Part shown: one piece after another, positions 53,798 through 63,923 of the stretch
Layout of the letters: every line of letters starts with the position of its first letter
How positions within the stretch are numbered: the first letter of the stretch is position 1
Assembly (NCBI GenBank): GCA_022824945.1
Contig: JAJDYX010000027.1
Location: 100,272-164,271, forward strand
Origin: Candidatus Latescibacterota bacterium
GTDB lineage: Bacteria > Latescibacterota > UBA2968
Direction of reading: 5' to 3'
Length of the DNA stretch: 64,000 nucleotides
Notes under the pieces: generated by a model
The model's input: only the letters and a program-made list of their open reading frames with translations
Database searches by the model: none
Told to the model about the DNA's origin: nothing
Position numbers and translations under genes: made by a program

Positions 53798-55495
53798 ATG
53801 AGTATCTCAGATATACAAGTGTCTTTGGGTGCTTTCCACCCCACAGTCGATTGGGCTTTGAAAACATGGTCGGAAAATGGCAATACAGCACGGCTGTGGC
53901 GCAGCGATGCCACACTCTGGTCAGGAGCAGATGAGGCCAATTGGTTGGGATGGCTCAATATCGCGCCTCAAATACGCGATCGTGCAGGTGACCTATACGC
54001 TTTTGCACAGCAGGTGCGCGATAAGGGAATAACGGATATTTTGCTTTTGGGAATGGGCGGTAGCAGCTTATGTCCCGAGGTGCTGGCGATGACATTTGGC
54101 GGTCGGGAGGATTGGCCCAGGTTGCATGTGCTGGATTCTACTGTGCCCGCGCAGGTGCAGCGGTTTGCCGATGCCGTAAATTTAAAGACGACCCTTTGTG
54201 TTGTAGCCAGCAAATCTGGAACCACAACCGAACCCCACGCATTTTGCGAGTTCTTCTGGAAAAAAATGCAGGAAACGGTCGGCGATGTAGCGGGTCAGAA
54301 TTTTATAGCTATAACAGATCCGGGTTCTGATCTGGAGACACTTGCCAGAGAACGGAATTTTTTGTCTATTTTTCACGGTTTGCCAGAGATCGGTGGCAGA
54401 TTTTCAGCACTCTCAAACTTTGGAATGGTGCCCGCGGCATTGATCGGCATTGATGTGCGAGATTTTTTAGAACGCGCAGTGGTGATGGGTGAGCGGTGCA
54501 AAATATCAGATGACCAGAATCCCGGTCTCTTGTTGGGCCTTATTCTGGGTGAGTTGGCAAAAGCCGGGCGGGATAAAGTGACGCTTGTAACCTCTCCCAA
54601 ATTGTGGGATTTGGGTGCGTGGTTGGAGCAACTCTTAGCCGAAAGTACGGGAAAAAATGGTCGGGGTCTCATACCTGTTGATTTAGAGAAGGTTGCCACG
54701 CCCGATGTGTACGGTGATGATCGAGTATTCGTCTATATCAGACTAAAAGACGATGCGGACACTGAGCAGGATGCAGGTATAGAAAATTTGCGTGCGGCTA
54801 ATTTCCCAGTTATTCAGATCGATGTGGCAGAGCTATTAGACCTGGGAGCAGAGTTTTTCCGGTGGAAATACGCAACTGCGGTCACTGGCGCAGTTATGAA
54901 TATCAATCCCTTTGACCAGCCCAATGTGCAGGAGAGTAAAAATTTTACGGCGGAGTTGACACAAGCTTATGAAAAAAAGAAAATATTACCCGTTCAAACG
55001 CCGTTTTTTGTTGATGATGATGTCGAAGTTTACGCCGATGAAGTCAATGCACAAGCTTTGGGAACAATTGAAGATCTCGATAGTTGTACTGCTGGGCTGT
55101 TCAATCAGATTCGGGCAGGCGATTATGTCGCCCTGTGTGCTTATCTCGATATGAATGAAGATATAGTTGCTATTTTACAGGCGCTGAGGCATCGGATACG
55201 AAATGTATATCGGGTGGCTACCACATTGGGATTTGGTCCGAGGTTCTTGCATTCTACGGGGCAATTGCACAAAGGGGGACCGAACAATGTAGTGGTCGTG
55301 CAACTGACAAGCGGCGATGAGATGGATGTAAAAATTCCAGGACGAGCGTTCTCTTTTGGCGTGCTCAAACAAGCACAAGCTCTGGGCGATGCCCGCGCGC
55401 TTTCAAGCCGAAAAAGACGGGCGATTCGCATCCATTTTAAGACAGATGTAATCGCAGGCATCCATCGGGTGAAGCGAGCGGTTAGAGAGGATTGA
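53798..55495 (+). CDS. Glucose-6-phosphate isomerase-type protein (Pgi part of the Tal-Pgi type)
   Basis: The 565-residue protein shows the SIS-fold sugar-isomerase pattern: LLLGMGGSSLCPEV, VASKSGTTTEPHAF, ITDPGSDL, then GGRFSALSNFGMVPA and a later FGPRFLHSTGQLHKGG. This sequence type resembles the isomerase half of the bifunctional transaldolase/Pgi proteins of some bacteria rather than classical Pgi, so the exact sugar is uncertain. No transaldolase domain is in this chain. It starts two bases after the DUF547 gene and ends two bases before arsS. Confidence 0.87.
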   Translation: MSISDIQVSLGAFHPTVDWALKTWSENGNTARLWRSDATLWSGADEANWLGWLNIAPQIRDRAGDLYAFAQQVRDKGITDILLLGMGGSSLCPEVLAMTFGGREDWPRLHVLDSTVPAQVQRFADAVNLKTTLCVVASKSGTTTEPHAFCEFFWKKMQETVGDVAGQNFIAITDPGSDLETLARERNFLSIFHGLPEIGGRFSALSNFGMVPAALIGIDVRDFLERAVVMGERCKISDDQNPGLLLGLILGELAKAGRDKVTLVTSPKLWDLGAWLEQLLAESTGKNGRGLIPVDLEKVATPDVYGDDRVFVYIRLKDDADTEQDAGIENLRAANFPVIQIDVAELLDLGAEFFRWKYATAVTGAVMNINPFDQPNVQESKNFTAELTQAYEKKKILPVQTPFFVDDDVEVYADEVNAQALGTIEDLDSCTAGLFNQIRAGDYVALCAYLDMNEDIVAILQALRHRIRNVYRVATTLGFGPRFLHSTGQLHKGGPNNVVVVQLTSGDEMDVKIPGRAFSFGVLKQAQALGDARALSSRKRRAIRIHFKTDVIAGIHRVKRAVRED

Positions 55496-55497
55496 AT

Positions 55498-56496
55498 ATG
55501 GCACTGGCAGCAATGGATTTGATGCAAATTGTGGGCGACGATCACAAGACTAATTTTGCGAGCAAACTCCGCGATGAGCAATTGGATCTCACGCGCAACC
55601 GGTTGGATATTTTGCAGGTCAATGTCGGCAAATTGTGCAATCAAGCGTGTCACCACTGTCATGTGGATGCCAGCCCGATCCGCACAGAGATTATGACCCG
55701 AGAGACGATTGACCATATTCTATCATTTCTCGAAACATCCGATATTCAGACGGTTGACATAACCGGCGGCGCACCTGAGTTGATTCCAGATTTTCGCTAT
55801 TTTGTCGAACAAATACGCGAGCAGGACCGTCGCGTGATGGTGCGCTGCAATTTAACCGTGATATTTGAAATCGGGCAAGAAGATTTGCCTGAATTTTATC
55901 GCAAACACGAAGTTGAATTGGTGTGTTCGCTGCCGTGTTATCTCGAAGAAAATGTGGATGAACAACGCGGGCGCGGTGTTTTTACAAAAAGCATACAGGC
56001 ATTGCAGATTCTAAATGAAATTGGATATGGTCGTCCCGGCACGGGATTGGATCTCCATCTGGTCTATAATCCTGTCGGCGCGTCTTTGCCCCCTCCGCAG
56101 GCCGAACTCGAAGCCGATTACAAAGCAGAGCTAAAAGTCCGCTATAACATCGATTTTAATAAACTCTATACTATTACTAATATGCCTATCAGCCGGTTTG
56201 AGGAATTTCTCAAACGCCGGGGTATTTACGACAGCTATATGCAGACTTTACAGGACAATTTTAATCCACATACGATCGATAATTTGATGTGTCGCTCGCT
56301 GATTAGCGTGGGATGGCAGGGTGAGGTTTACGATTGTGACTTTAATCAAATGCTCGATATGCACGCTTTTGGGCGCGAGGTCAAACTCTGGGAACTGACT
56401 GTTGAAGACCTGATTGGATGCAATGTGCGGGTAAAAGACCACTGCTTTGGATGCACTGCGGGGGCGGGAAGCAGTTGTGGAGGAGAGCTTGTGTAG
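55498..56496 (+). CDS. arsS: Radical SAM protein of the ArsS (arsenosugar biosynthesis) type
   Basis: The 332-residue enzyme has the radical SAM triad Cys47, Cys51 and Cys54 in CNQACHHCHVDASP, then the SAM-binding TGGAPEL. The C-terminal DUF3641 region has SLISVGWQGEVYDCDFNQML and a closing cluster region HCFGCTAGAGSSCGG. ArsS adds a deoxyadenosyl group to dimethylarsenite on the way to arsenosugars. No ArsM methyltransferase or ArsR is in the window, so the role may be different. ATG 55498 follows the previous stop closely. The terminator at 56550 ends the unit. Confidence 0.9.
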   Translation: MALAAMDLMQIVGDDHKTNFASKLRDEQLDLTRNRLDILQVNVGKLCNQACHHCHVDASPIRTEIMTRETIDHILSFLETSDIQTVDITGGAPELIPDFRYFVEQIREQDRRVMVRCNLTVIFEIGQEDLPEFYRKHEVELVCSLPCYLEENVDEQRGRGVFTKSIQALQILNEIGYGRPGTGLDLHLVYNPVGASLPPPQAELEADYKAELKVRYNIDFNKLYTITNMPISRFEEFLKRRGIYDSYMQTLQDNFNPHTIDNLMCRSLISVGWQGEVYDCDFNQMLDMHAFGREVKLWELTVEDLIGCNVRVKDHCFGCTAGAGSSCGGELV

Positions 56497-56523
56497 GAAG
56501 TGTGAAGGATGAAGTGTGAAGGA
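56497..56523. repeat. Two 13-base direct repeats
   Basis: GAAGTGTGAAGGA occurs at 56497-56509 and 56511-56523, one base apart, directly after the arsS stop. No function is known to me. Confidence 0.6.
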
Positions 56524-56549
56524 CCACTAAAACTCAATCGCTGCAAGAG

Positions 56550-56574
56550 GGCACCGAGATAGGTGCCTTTTTAT
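56550..56574 (+). terminator. Rho-independent terminator after arsS
   Basis: GGCACC (56550-56555) pairs with GGTGCC (56562-56567) around GAGATA, followed by five T. It also overlaps the stop end of the convergent minus-strand gene. Confidence 0.75.
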
Positions 56575-58859
56575 TTTATGTTTAGTGCTATACGCTGCGT
56601 TTGTGGTGACAGGCATCGCGTGCTGTCGCATGCTTGATATGTGAGTAATAGCGAGAGGGTTTGTGGTCGGGTTTTGAATGATAGGGTGAGGGGTACATTG
56701 AGACTGTCTGTATAAACGGCAATGGCACGCTCGGCAAAAGGAAATTGTAAGTCCACCGCAGGTGGATAGTCGATTTGGGTGATTTCGGCACTGTCCGTGT
56801 CCAGTGAGAGGCGTGTAGGGATCAAATAGTCGTCGGTGGGATTGGATGCTTGAATATGCCAGCCCGAAGTGATATTCAGGCGTACATTTACTTTGATGGT
56901 GTTCGCGATATCAGATGATAAGACCGTTGCGGACGCAGTGACGAGGCTATTGGGTGCAAGGATGGGAGAGGATGCCATCATTGTACCGTGAATAAAGTGC
57001 AGGAGTGCGCCCGGCGTATTCTCTGCCAGGGGAGCAAAGCTGTTGGTGAGTGCGAGAGCACGTTGGGCATACAGAGGATTCTGTGTCAATGTCCGAAGTT
57101 CCCACAAAACATGCAGGGCAACGGAATTGCCAGACGGCAGGGCGCTGTCGTAAAAGCTCTTGGTACGCACAATCATTTCGTTTTGACTCTGCGTGAGAAA
57201 GTATCCGCCATCTATCGTATCCCAAAATGCGGTTTGCATCCGTTCTGAAAGCGATAGAGCGTCCTGGAGATAGCGGGCAGAATGCGTTGCGCGATAGAGG
57301 TGGAGGAGGCCGTCGATTAAAAAGGCATAATCTTCCTGATAGGCTTCTCCTTTGCGCTGTCCCTCGCGATAGATGCGATACAGGCCGCCGTCTGCATTGC
57401 GGAGGTTGTTGTGGATAAAATCGGCGGCTTTTTGTGCGGCGTTCAGGTATTCGTCTCGGGTGAGAACTTCATAGGCGCGGGCATATGCGCCTATCATGAG
57501 GCCATTCCACGCTGTGATAATTTTGTCGTCGAGAAGAGGGCGGGTGCGTTGGGCGCGTGTATTCAGGAGTTTTTCTTTTAGAGGAGATAAACGCGCGTGC
57601 AGGGTTGTGGTGTCGATTTGATGGTGGGCAGATAGCGCGCTGTCTGTATCGGTTTTATAAATGACACCGGTTGAGCCTTCGGGCAGTGGCTCAAGCGCGT
57701 AACACGAGAGAAAGAAATCGGCATCTTTTTTCAGGGCCTGGCGAATGTCTTGCTCTGTCCAGGTATAATACGCGCCTTCTTCTGCTTCGGTTTCTGCGTC
57801 GAGAGCAGAGTAAAATCCGCCTTTAGCGTCTGTCATTTCGCGCGAAACAAAGTCCAGAATTTCTTCTGCTGCAATGCGATAGACCATTTTATTGGTAATC
57901 TGATAAGCGCGGAGAAAATTGTGGGTGAGGAGTGCCTGATTGTAGAGCATTTTTTCAAAGTGCGGCACGCGCCATTGTGCATCCGTTGCATAGCGATGAA
58001 AACCACCGCCGAGGTGATCGCGGATGCCGCCCAGTGCCATGTGATGCAGTGTTTGTTCAACTATGGCGAGGTATTCTGCCTGGGGATCTTGTCGATAGGC
58101 CGTCAGCAACAGGTTGAGCGCGTGATCGGGCGGAAATTTCGGGGCTGTACCCAGACCGCCATTGATGGGGTCAAACCGTTTTTCTATGTGGTCTATCGCC
58201 TTGCCTATCAGGTCTTCCCCCGTTTTTTCTGAAACAGCGGGTGTCGTGTGAATGCGCGCGATAGATTGCGATATCTGATCGGCCTGTTTTTCGAGTTCCT
58301 GCCTCTTTTCCTGCCATGCCACATGCAGTGCCTGAATCACGCGTGGGAAGCCCGGGCGCCCGTGTGAATCTTCGGGCGGAAAGTACGTACCGGCAAAAAA
58401 GGGTTTGAGGTCTGGTGTGAGAAAAACGGAGTTAGGCCACCCGCCGTGCCCGGTCATGAGTTGGGTGGCCGTCATGTAAATGTCGTCGATATCGGGGCGT
58501 TCTTCGCGGTCAACTTTGATATTGACAAAAAACTGATTCATCAAGTGGGCAATATCCGGATCGGAAAAGACCAGCCGTTCCATCACATGGCACCAGTAGC
58601 AACTCGAATATCCCACGGATAGAAAGATCGGTTTGTCCTCGCGGCGCGCTTTTGCAAGTGCTTCTTCACCCCAGGGATACCAGTCAACGGGATTGTGTGC
58701 ATGAAGGCGCAAATACGGGCTTAGTTCCTGGCTGAGGCGATTCTGGTGCGTGGGGGAGGGGGTAGAAGGATTTTTAGAAGAAGAAATACCCCACCAATAC
58801 CCCGCAGCAATAGCGAGGAGAATGATGGGGATGAATAGGAGGCGTTTGGCGATTGCCAT
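56571..58859 (-). CDS. DUF255 thioredoxin-like protein (YyaL/SSP411 type) with a DsbD-like tail
   Basis: The 762-residue protein has an N-terminal membrane segment ([19 protein letters not shown]) and the DUF255 block [23 protein letters not shown], then [16 protein letters not shown] with a CxxC pair. The alpha/alpha-barrel body contains [26 protein letters not shown] and LYNQALL. About 110 residues at the C-terminus resemble the DsbD N-terminal domain ([23 protein letters not shown] near the end), which most homologues lack, as I recall. This suggests an envelope thiol-redox role, but the reaction is unproven. The DegT gene lies 12 bases upstream on the same strand. Confidence 0.9.
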   Translation of the reverse strand: MAIAKRLLFIPIILLAIAAGYWWGISSSKNPSTPSPTHQNRLSQELSPYLRLHAHNPVDWYPWGEEALAKARREDKPIFLSVGYSSCYWCHVMERLVFSDPDIAHLMNQFFVNIKVDREERPDIDDIYMTATQLMTGHGGWPNSVFLTPDLKPFFAGTYFPPEDSHGRPGFPRVIQALHVAWQEKRQELEKQADQISQSIARIHTTPAVSEKTGEDLIGKAIDHIEKRFDPINGGLGTAPKFPPDHALNLLLTAYRQDPQAEYLAIVEQTLHHMALGGIRDHLGGGFHRYATDAQWRVPHFEKMLYNQALLTHNFLRAYQITNKMVYRIAAEEILDFVSREMTDAKGGFYSALDAETEAEEGAYYTWTEQDIRQALKKDADFFLSCYALEPLPEGSTGVIYKTDTDSALSAHHQIDTTTLHARLSPLKEKLLNTRAQRTRPLLDDKIITAWNGLMIGAYARAYEVLTRDEYLNAAQKAADFIHNNLRNADGGLYRIYREGQRKGEAYQEDYAFLIDGLLHLYRATHSARYLQDALSLSERMQTAFWDTIDGGYFLTQSQNEMIVRTKSFYDSALPSGNSVALHVLWELRTLTQNPLYAQRALALTNSFAPLAENTPGALLHFIHGTMMASSPILAPNSLVTASATVLSSDIANTIKVNVRLNITSGWHIQASNPTDDYLIPTRLSLDTDSAEITQIDYPPAVDLQFPFAERAIAVYTDSLNVPLTLSFKTRPQTLSLLLTYQACDSTRCLSPQTQRIALNIK

Positions 58860-58871
58860 GTCATTAGCACC

Positions 58872-60104
58872 TCAAGCTGCAAACGCGCGTTTGATTCTGG
58901 CGACAGCTACTAAAATGTCGTCCATATCTTCCCGTTCGCCCAGCAACATGTTTTGCAAGAACCAGACACTGGAGGCGCATATTGCTTCTACATTGGGACA
59001 CGGCAAACGGCGAATCAGGTGTGGATGTCGGTCCATCGCGGTTTTGAGGCCGCCTTCATCGGTTAAGGGTCGCTGATAACCAGGTGTGCATGGAATGCCT
59101 TCGGCCTGCAAGGCCGCGATAAATTCATCGCGTGTTTTCCCTCCGAATGCTTCGCTGTTGTAGCGCATCATATACAGGTGATAGCCGTGCTGCGTGACCC
59201 AGGGATGCCATCGCGGTGGTTCCAGTCCGCCAATTTCGTCCAGGCCCTTGCTGAGATAAGCCGCATTTTTATTGCGTAAGTCGATTTGTGGTTCAAGTTT
59301 TGGCAGCCGTTTTAACAGGATACCTGCCAGATACTCAGAGGTGCGATAATTCCACCCCAGGCGGGGATATTCCCATCGCTCACCCTCAGGGCGTCTGCCC
59401 ACATCGCGAAATGCCCATGCCCGATCTCTGAGGTCTCGGTCATTGGTAAGGAGACATCCGCCTTCGCCTGAAGTCAAGTTTTTGCTCGACTGAAAGCTAA
59501 ATGCGCCCACATGTCCCAGAGAACCCACTTTGCGACCTTTGTGCTCGGCTCCGTGTGCCTGAGCGCAGTCTTCGATGACTTTGAGGCTGTGCTTACGGGC
59601 AATGTCATTGAGAGCATCCATATCGGCCGGGTGTCCGCCCAGGTGAACGGGAAGGAGTGCGACGGTTTGATCCGTGATGGCGGCTTCGGTCGCTTCGGGC
59701 GACATGGTAAAACTCACCGGGTCGATATCGACCAGAGCCAGGGAGCACCGCACAGAGAGGGGCGCACTTGCAGTGGCTATAAAAGTGTAGTTGGGAATGA
59801 TGACTTCGCCGCCATCAACCATACCATCGAGGTCGAGCGCGGCGGATAGTCCAGCCGCAATAGATGTCGTTCCGCTGGGCATCATCACGCCATAAGCCGC
59901 ATCGCAATAGGCGGCAAATGCCTGGCCAAATCGGTGCCCTACAGGTGCGGGAAGACCTTCGGTGTGACCGAGATAGACTTCTTTGAGTATGGGCGCGATT
60001 TCTTCATCCCACTCCCGTTCGGTATTATCCGGCCAGGTCGGCCACGGCGACACTTCTGTATCGCGTACGGGAACACCACCATCTATTGCGAGTGTTTCTG
60101 ACAT
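58872..60104 (-). CDS. DegT/DnrJ/EryC1/StrS-family aminotransferase
   Basis: The 410-residue PLP enzyme transfers an amino group to keto sugars or cyclitols. The family pattern is complete: VMMPSGTTSIAAGLSAALDL, EVIIPNYTFIATASAP, VIEDCAQAHGAEHKGRKVG and FSFQSSKNLTSGEGG with the PLP lysine. The C-terminal RRLPCPNVEAICASSVWFLQNMLLGE closes it. The opening LAIDGGVPVRDTEVSPWPTWP resembles many uncharacterised copies in environmental genomes. Substrate unknown. The gene stands with the DUF255 protein, without sugar-pathway neighbours. Confidence 0.9.
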   Translation of the reverse strand: MSETLAIDGGVPVRDTEVSPWPTWPDNTEREWDEEIAPILKEVYLGHTEGLPAPVGHRFGQAFAAYCDAAYGVMMPSGTTSIAAGLSAALDLDGMVDGGEVIIPNYTFIATASAPLSVRCSLALVDIDPVSFTMSPEATEAAITDQTVALLPVHLGGHPADMDALNDIARKHSLKVIEDCAQAHGAEHKGRKVGSLGHVGAFSFQSSKNLTSGEGGCLLTNDRDLRDRAWAFRDVGRRPEGERWEYPRLGWNYRTSEYLAGILLKRLPKLEPQIDLRNKNAAYLSKGLDEIGGLEPPRWHPWVTQHGYHLYMMRYNSEAFGGKTRDEFIAALQAEGIPCTPGYQRPLTDEGGLKTAMDRHPHLIRRLPCPNVEAICASSVWFLQNMLLGEREDMDDILVAVARIKRAFAA

Positions 60105-60236
60105 GTAAAACTCCTTGTTGGATATATTGGAAGCAACGCGCCTTGACCCATAGTCAAGCGGGGTGTATATTAAATTTGTTACTCAAGGTACGATTTATAG
60201 ATTGATTGTCAAGTTATCAAGAGAGGATGATTGACG

Positions 60237-63098
60237 ATGAACCTCGCAGGAATGTTGATGCAAAAAATTGAGGGCGAAGTGCGGTTTGATAAGATGTCGC
60301 GCATTCTTTACAGCACAGATGCGAGCATGTATCAAATTGAACCCGTTGGCGTTGTTTTGCCCAAACACAAACAGGATGTTTTGCAGGTCATCAACCTGGC
60401 CAATGAACACGATGCGCCGCTCATTCCCCGTGGCGGTGGCACCGGGCTTGCCGGCGGTGTGGTGGGAAGCGGTATTGTGATGGATATGTCGAAATACCTG
60501 AATCGCATTCTCGACTTCAATGCCGAAGAAGGTTGGGTCAGGGTCGAACCTGGCGTGATACTCGATGAACTCAATGCATTTCTCAAACCGCACGGATTGC
60601 AATTTGCGCCCGATGTGGCGACCAGCAGCCGCGCGACAATCGGGGGGATGGTGTCCAACAATTCTGCGGGCGCGCATTCGGTTATTTACGGCAAGACCAT
60701 AGATCACGTTTTAGAACTCGATTTGATCTTATCCGATGGTACAGAAATAACGGTGGGGGAGTTAGACGAGCCTGCTGTGCAACAAAAATGCGAGCAACAA
60801 GACCTCGAAGGTCAAGCGTATCGGGAGGTCATCCGCATCGCGCGGGAGAATGCGGATGAGATTGAGCGGCGATATCCAAAAATTTTGCGGCGGGTCGGCG
60901 GATATAATCTCGATGAATTTATCAAAAAACAGCCATTTAATCTCGCGCGCATGGTCATTGGGTCCGAGGGTACTCTCGCGACAGTAGTCGAGGTAAAGCT
61001 CAAGGTAATCCCTCTACCCCAGGCTAAGGTGCTGGGCATTGTTCAATTTAACGACCTGATTGCGTCTATGAAGGCTGTTGCGCCGATCTTAGAAACGGGC
61101 CCAGCCGCAGTAGAACTAATCGATAAGATGATACTCGATCAGACCAAAGGATCTATGGAGTTATCCAGAATGCGTTCGTGGGTGCAGGGCGATCCAGAGG
61201 CTGTGCTGGCTGTTGAATACTACGGCGATTCAGAGGGTGAGCTGGTTTCTAAGCTGGACGAACTCGAGGTAGTTTTGGGCAATCTAAATCTCGAATACAC
61301 TTTTTCTCGTGCTATTTCCGATGTCGAGCAGGCTAATGTTTGGAATGTGCGCAAGGCGGGGTTGGGTTTGCTCATGGGGGTAAAGGGGGATTCTAAACCC
61401 ATCGCCTTTGTCGAAGACGCTGCTGTACCACCCGAAAGGCTACCCGATTATATTTCTGAGTTTGGCGCATTGGTGAAATCGCTCAACACGCGTGCGGGTT
61501 ATTATGCACACGCCAGCGTGGGCTTGCTACACGTTCGACCGATGGTCAATCTCAAAGAGGCCGATGAGATCGCAAAAATGCGCTTTATTGCCGAATCCGT
61601 GCGCGACCTGGTGATGAAATACGGCGGTGCCGTAAGTGGAGAACACGGCGATGGCCTGGTTCGGAGTTGCTGGAATGAAACGTTCTTTGGCACGACGCTT
61701 TACGAGGCTTTTCGGGAGGTCAAACGCGCTTTTGACCCCAAAGGACTGATGAATCCCGGCAAAATTATCGATGCGCCGATGATGACCGAAAATTTGCGTT
61801 ATGGGGCAGACTATCGCGCGCAGGAAATAAACACTCACTTCGATTTTTCTGCCGATGGGGGATTTCACCGCGCCGTTGAAATGTGCAATGGGGTGGGTGA
61901 GTGTCGCAAAAAGCTGGTGGGCACAATGTGCCCGTCTTATATGGCAACGCTGGAAGAAGAGCATTCGACGCGGGGGCGGGCAAATGCGCTCCGAGCCGCG
62001 ATTTCGGGACGGTGGGCAGGGGGGCTTACGGATCATCGCATCAACGATGTCCTCGCGCTTTGCCTGGAATGTAAGGCCTGCAAAGCCGAGTGCCCGTCCA
62101 ATGTGGATATGGCGAAACTTAAGTATGAATTTAAGGCGCATTATTACGCCAAACACGGACGCCCCTTGCGGTCCATTTTATTCGGCAATGTGGAATTGAT
62201 GGGCAAACTCGGATGTCTCGTCGCGCCCCTTGCCAATCGTTTGTCCAGAACGGGTATTTCAAAGTGGATGATGAAGCGTCTTGGGATCGCGCAGGCGCGA
62301 TCCCTGCCGCCATTTGCGCGTCAGACATTTACACACTGGTTCGCCAGTCGCAATGCGCCTTCAAAAAATAAACGCGTTGTGATTTTTGCCGATACGTATA
62401 TGACCTACAACTATCCCGAAATTGGCAAGGCAGCTACAGCCTTGTTTGAAGCGGCGGGTTATGAGGTGATTTTGGCCGTAAAGCGATGTTGTGGACGTCC
62501 GATGCTTTCGAGTGGTTATATCGATCGCGTAAAAGAAAACGCCCTGTTTAATATCGAGACGCTCTATCAATATACCGAACAGGGGTATCCCATCGTGGGC
62601 TTTGAACCGTCGTGTGTTTCGATGTTCACGGATGAATACGGCGATTTAATTGACGATCCGCGCGTGCGTGCCGTAGCCGACAATATTTACACGTTTGAAG
62701 CATTTGTACAGACGTTTTCCGAACGGGGCGAATTTTCCGTGCCTTTTACCGATCTCAAAAAAGACATCTTGCTCCACGGACACTGCCACCAGAAGGCCCT
62801 GTGGGGGATGGGACCGTCTGAGGCTGCGTTGGGAATGCCCGAGGGCTTTCGCGTGACGCCCATTCAGTCGGGTTGCTGCGGCATGGCGGGTTCTTTTGGA
62901 TATGAAGCCGAGCACTACGACGTGTCGCTCAAAGTGGGCGATTCGCGGCTGCTTCAGGTGGTTCGCGACGCAGATGACACAACTGAAATTGCCGCGGCAG
63001 GGTTGTCGTGCAGGCAGCAGATCGCACACGCCACAGGGCGCACTGCCCGTCATCCCGCCGAGGTATTGGCCGACGCCCTGGATAAGAGCAATGGGTAA
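60237..63098 (+). CDS. FAD-linked oxidoreductase fused to iron-sulfur and CCG domains (GlcD/YdiJ type)
   Basis: The protein has about 953 residues; ATG 60237 lies behind GAGAGGA. The FAD domain contains LIPRGGGTGLAGGVVGSGIVMD and ATSSRATIGGMVSNNSAG. The iron-sulfur part has MCNGVGECRKKLVGTMCPSY and LCLECKACKAECPSN with CxxCxxCxxxC. A CCG domain follows (VKRCCGRPMLSSG and IQSGCCGMAGSFGYE). This matches D-2-hydroxyacid dehydrogenases such as YdiJ (D-2-hydroxyglutarate or D-lactate oxidation feeding quinones). The exact substrate is not clear from sequence. The acylphosphatase gene overlaps its end. Confidence 0.93.
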   Translation: MNLAGMLMQKIEGEVRFDKMSRILYSTDASMYQIEPVGVVLPKHKQDVLQVINLANEHDAPLIPRGGGTGLAGGVVGSGIVMDMSKYLNRILDFNAEEGWVRVEPGVILDELNAFLKPHGLQFAPDVATSSRATIGGMVSNNSAGAHSVIYGKTIDHVLELDLILSDGTEITVGELDEPAVQQKCEQQDLEGQAYREVIRIARENADEIERRYPKILRRVGGYNLDEFIKKQPFNLARMVIGSEGTLATVVEVKLKVIPLPQAKVLGIVQFNDLIASMKAVAPILETGPAAVELIDKMILDQTKGSMELSRMRSWVQGDPEAVLAVEYYGDSEGELVSKLDELEVVLGNLNLEYTFSRAISDVEQANVWNVRKAGLGLLMGVKGDSKPIAFVEDAAVPPERLPDYISEFGALVKSLNTRAGYYAHASVGLLHVRPMVNLKEADEIAKMRFIAESVRDLVMKYGGAVSGEHGDGLVRSCWNETFFGTTLYEAFREVKRAFDPKGLMNPGKIIDAPMMTENLRYGADYRAQEINTHFDFSADGGFHRAVEMCNGVGECRKKLVGTMCPSYMATLEEEHSTRGRANALRAAISGRWAGGLTDHRINDVLALCLECKACKAECPSNVDMAKLKYEFKAHYYAKHGRPLRSILFGNVELMGKLGCLVAPLANRLSRTGISKWMMKRLGIAQARSLPPFARQTFTHWFASRNAPSKNKRVVIFADTYMTYNYPEIGKAATALFEAAGYEVILAVKRCCGRPMLSSGYIDRVKENALFNIETLYQYTEQGYPIVGFEPSCVSMFTDEYGDLIDDPRVRAVADNIYTFEAFVQTFSERGEFSVPFTDLKKDILLHGHCHQKALWGMGPSEAALGMPEGFRVTPIQSGCCGMAGSFGYEAEHYDVSLKVGDSRLLQVVRDADDTTEIAAAGLSCRQQIAHATGRTARHPAEVLADALDKSNG

Positions 63099-63375
63099 TA
63101 TCAAACGCGTTCGCGTGACAATCAGCGGACGGGTTCAGGGTGTTGGATTCCGCTATTTCACACAGCGAGAAGGCGAGCGTATCGGACTGGTTGGATGGGT
63201 AAAAAATTTGTCCAATGGCGATGTAGAGGCAGAAGCCGAGGGCGATGAGGCGCAAGTTGATGCATTTGTCAAAGCGATAAGACGAGGACCTCCTGCATCT
63301 CGCGTCCTGAATTGTCATATCAATGAGATACCTGCGAACCACAGAGATGTTGGGTTTGATATAAGGTTTTTTTGA
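63091..63375 (+). CDS. acyP: Acylphosphatase
   Basis: This 94-residue enzyme hydrolyses carboxyl-phosphate bonds such as those in acetyl phosphate and 1,3-bisphosphoglycerate. The key motif GRVQGVGFRYFTQ holds catalytic Arg21, and GWVKNLSNGDVE holds Asn39. A frame going back to 62896 lies inside the preceding gene, so the ATG at 63091, overlapping that stop by 8 bases, is the start. Translation is probably coupled. Confidence 0.93.
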   Translation: MGNIKRVRVTISGRVQGVGFRYFTQREGERIGLVGWVKNLSNGDVEAEAEGDEAQVDAFVKAIRRGPPASRVLNCHINEIPANHRDVGFDIRFF

Positions 63376-63395
63376 TAAATTTTAAGGGAAAAATA

Positions 63396-63908
63396 ATGGA
63401 CTTAAAAGAAATTATTCGCGATGTGCCCGATTTTCCCAAAGCGGGCATTCTGTTTAAAGATATTACACCTCTGCTCGGCGATGCAGACGCGCTTCGCGCG
63501 ACCATAGAACAACTTGCGCGACCCTATCGCAATGGGGCTGTCGATCTCGTGGTGGGAATCGAGTCGCGGGGTTTTATTTTTGGGACTGCACTCGCGCGCG
63601 AACTCGGCGTGGGCTTTGTGCCGATCCGCAAACCCGGCAAGCTACCGGCAGACGCGATTTCTGCGGAATACGAATTGGAATACGGAACAGATAAGATTGA
63701 AATTCATACGGACGCAATTGCCGGGGGGCAGAGGGTCGCGCTCGTGGATGATTTGCTGGCAACCGGTGGCACTATGTCCGCGGCCTGTCAGCTCGTATCT
63801 GAACTCAAAGGAAAAATTGTCGGTATCTCTTTTGTCATAGAATTGAGCTTTTTGAACGGGCGCGAAAAACTCGGGGATTGGCCCATTCACACGTTGATTC
63901 ATTATTGA
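63396..63908 (+). CDS. apt: Adenine phosphoribosyltransferase
   Basis: Apt converts adenine and PRPP to AMP. The 170-residue length is typical. Motifs in order are IRDVPDFPKAGILFKDITPLL, ESRGFIFGTALARELGVGFVPIRKPGKLP and the PRPP loop RVALVDDLLATGGTM. ATG 63396 follows a purine-rich TAAGGGA. A ten-base inverted repeat overlaps its stop codon, then the tRNA-Arg gene. Confidence 0.95.
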   Translation: MDLKEIIRDVPDFPKAGILFKDITPLLGDADALRATIEQLARPYRNGAVDLVVGIESRGFIFGTALARELGVGFVPIRKPGKLPADAISAEYELEYGTDKIEIHTDAIAGGQRVALVDDLLATGGTMSAACQLVSELKGKIVGISFVIELSFLNGREKLGDWPIHTLIHY

Positions 63909-63921
63909 TATTATCAATAAT
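63901..63921 (+). repeat. Ten-base inverted repeat at the apt stop
   Basis: ATTATTGATA (63901-63910) and TATCAATAAT (63912-63921) are a perfect inverted pair over the apt stop codon and the spacer before the tRNA. It is AT-rich and lacks a T-run, so termination is doubtful. Confidence 0.5.
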
Positions 63922-63923
63922 GT

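Noticed and set aside
62896..63090. Extended acylphosphatase frame
   Set aside because: The extra 65 codons lie inside the oxidoreductase gene, and the acylphosphatase family begins at the ATG at 63091.
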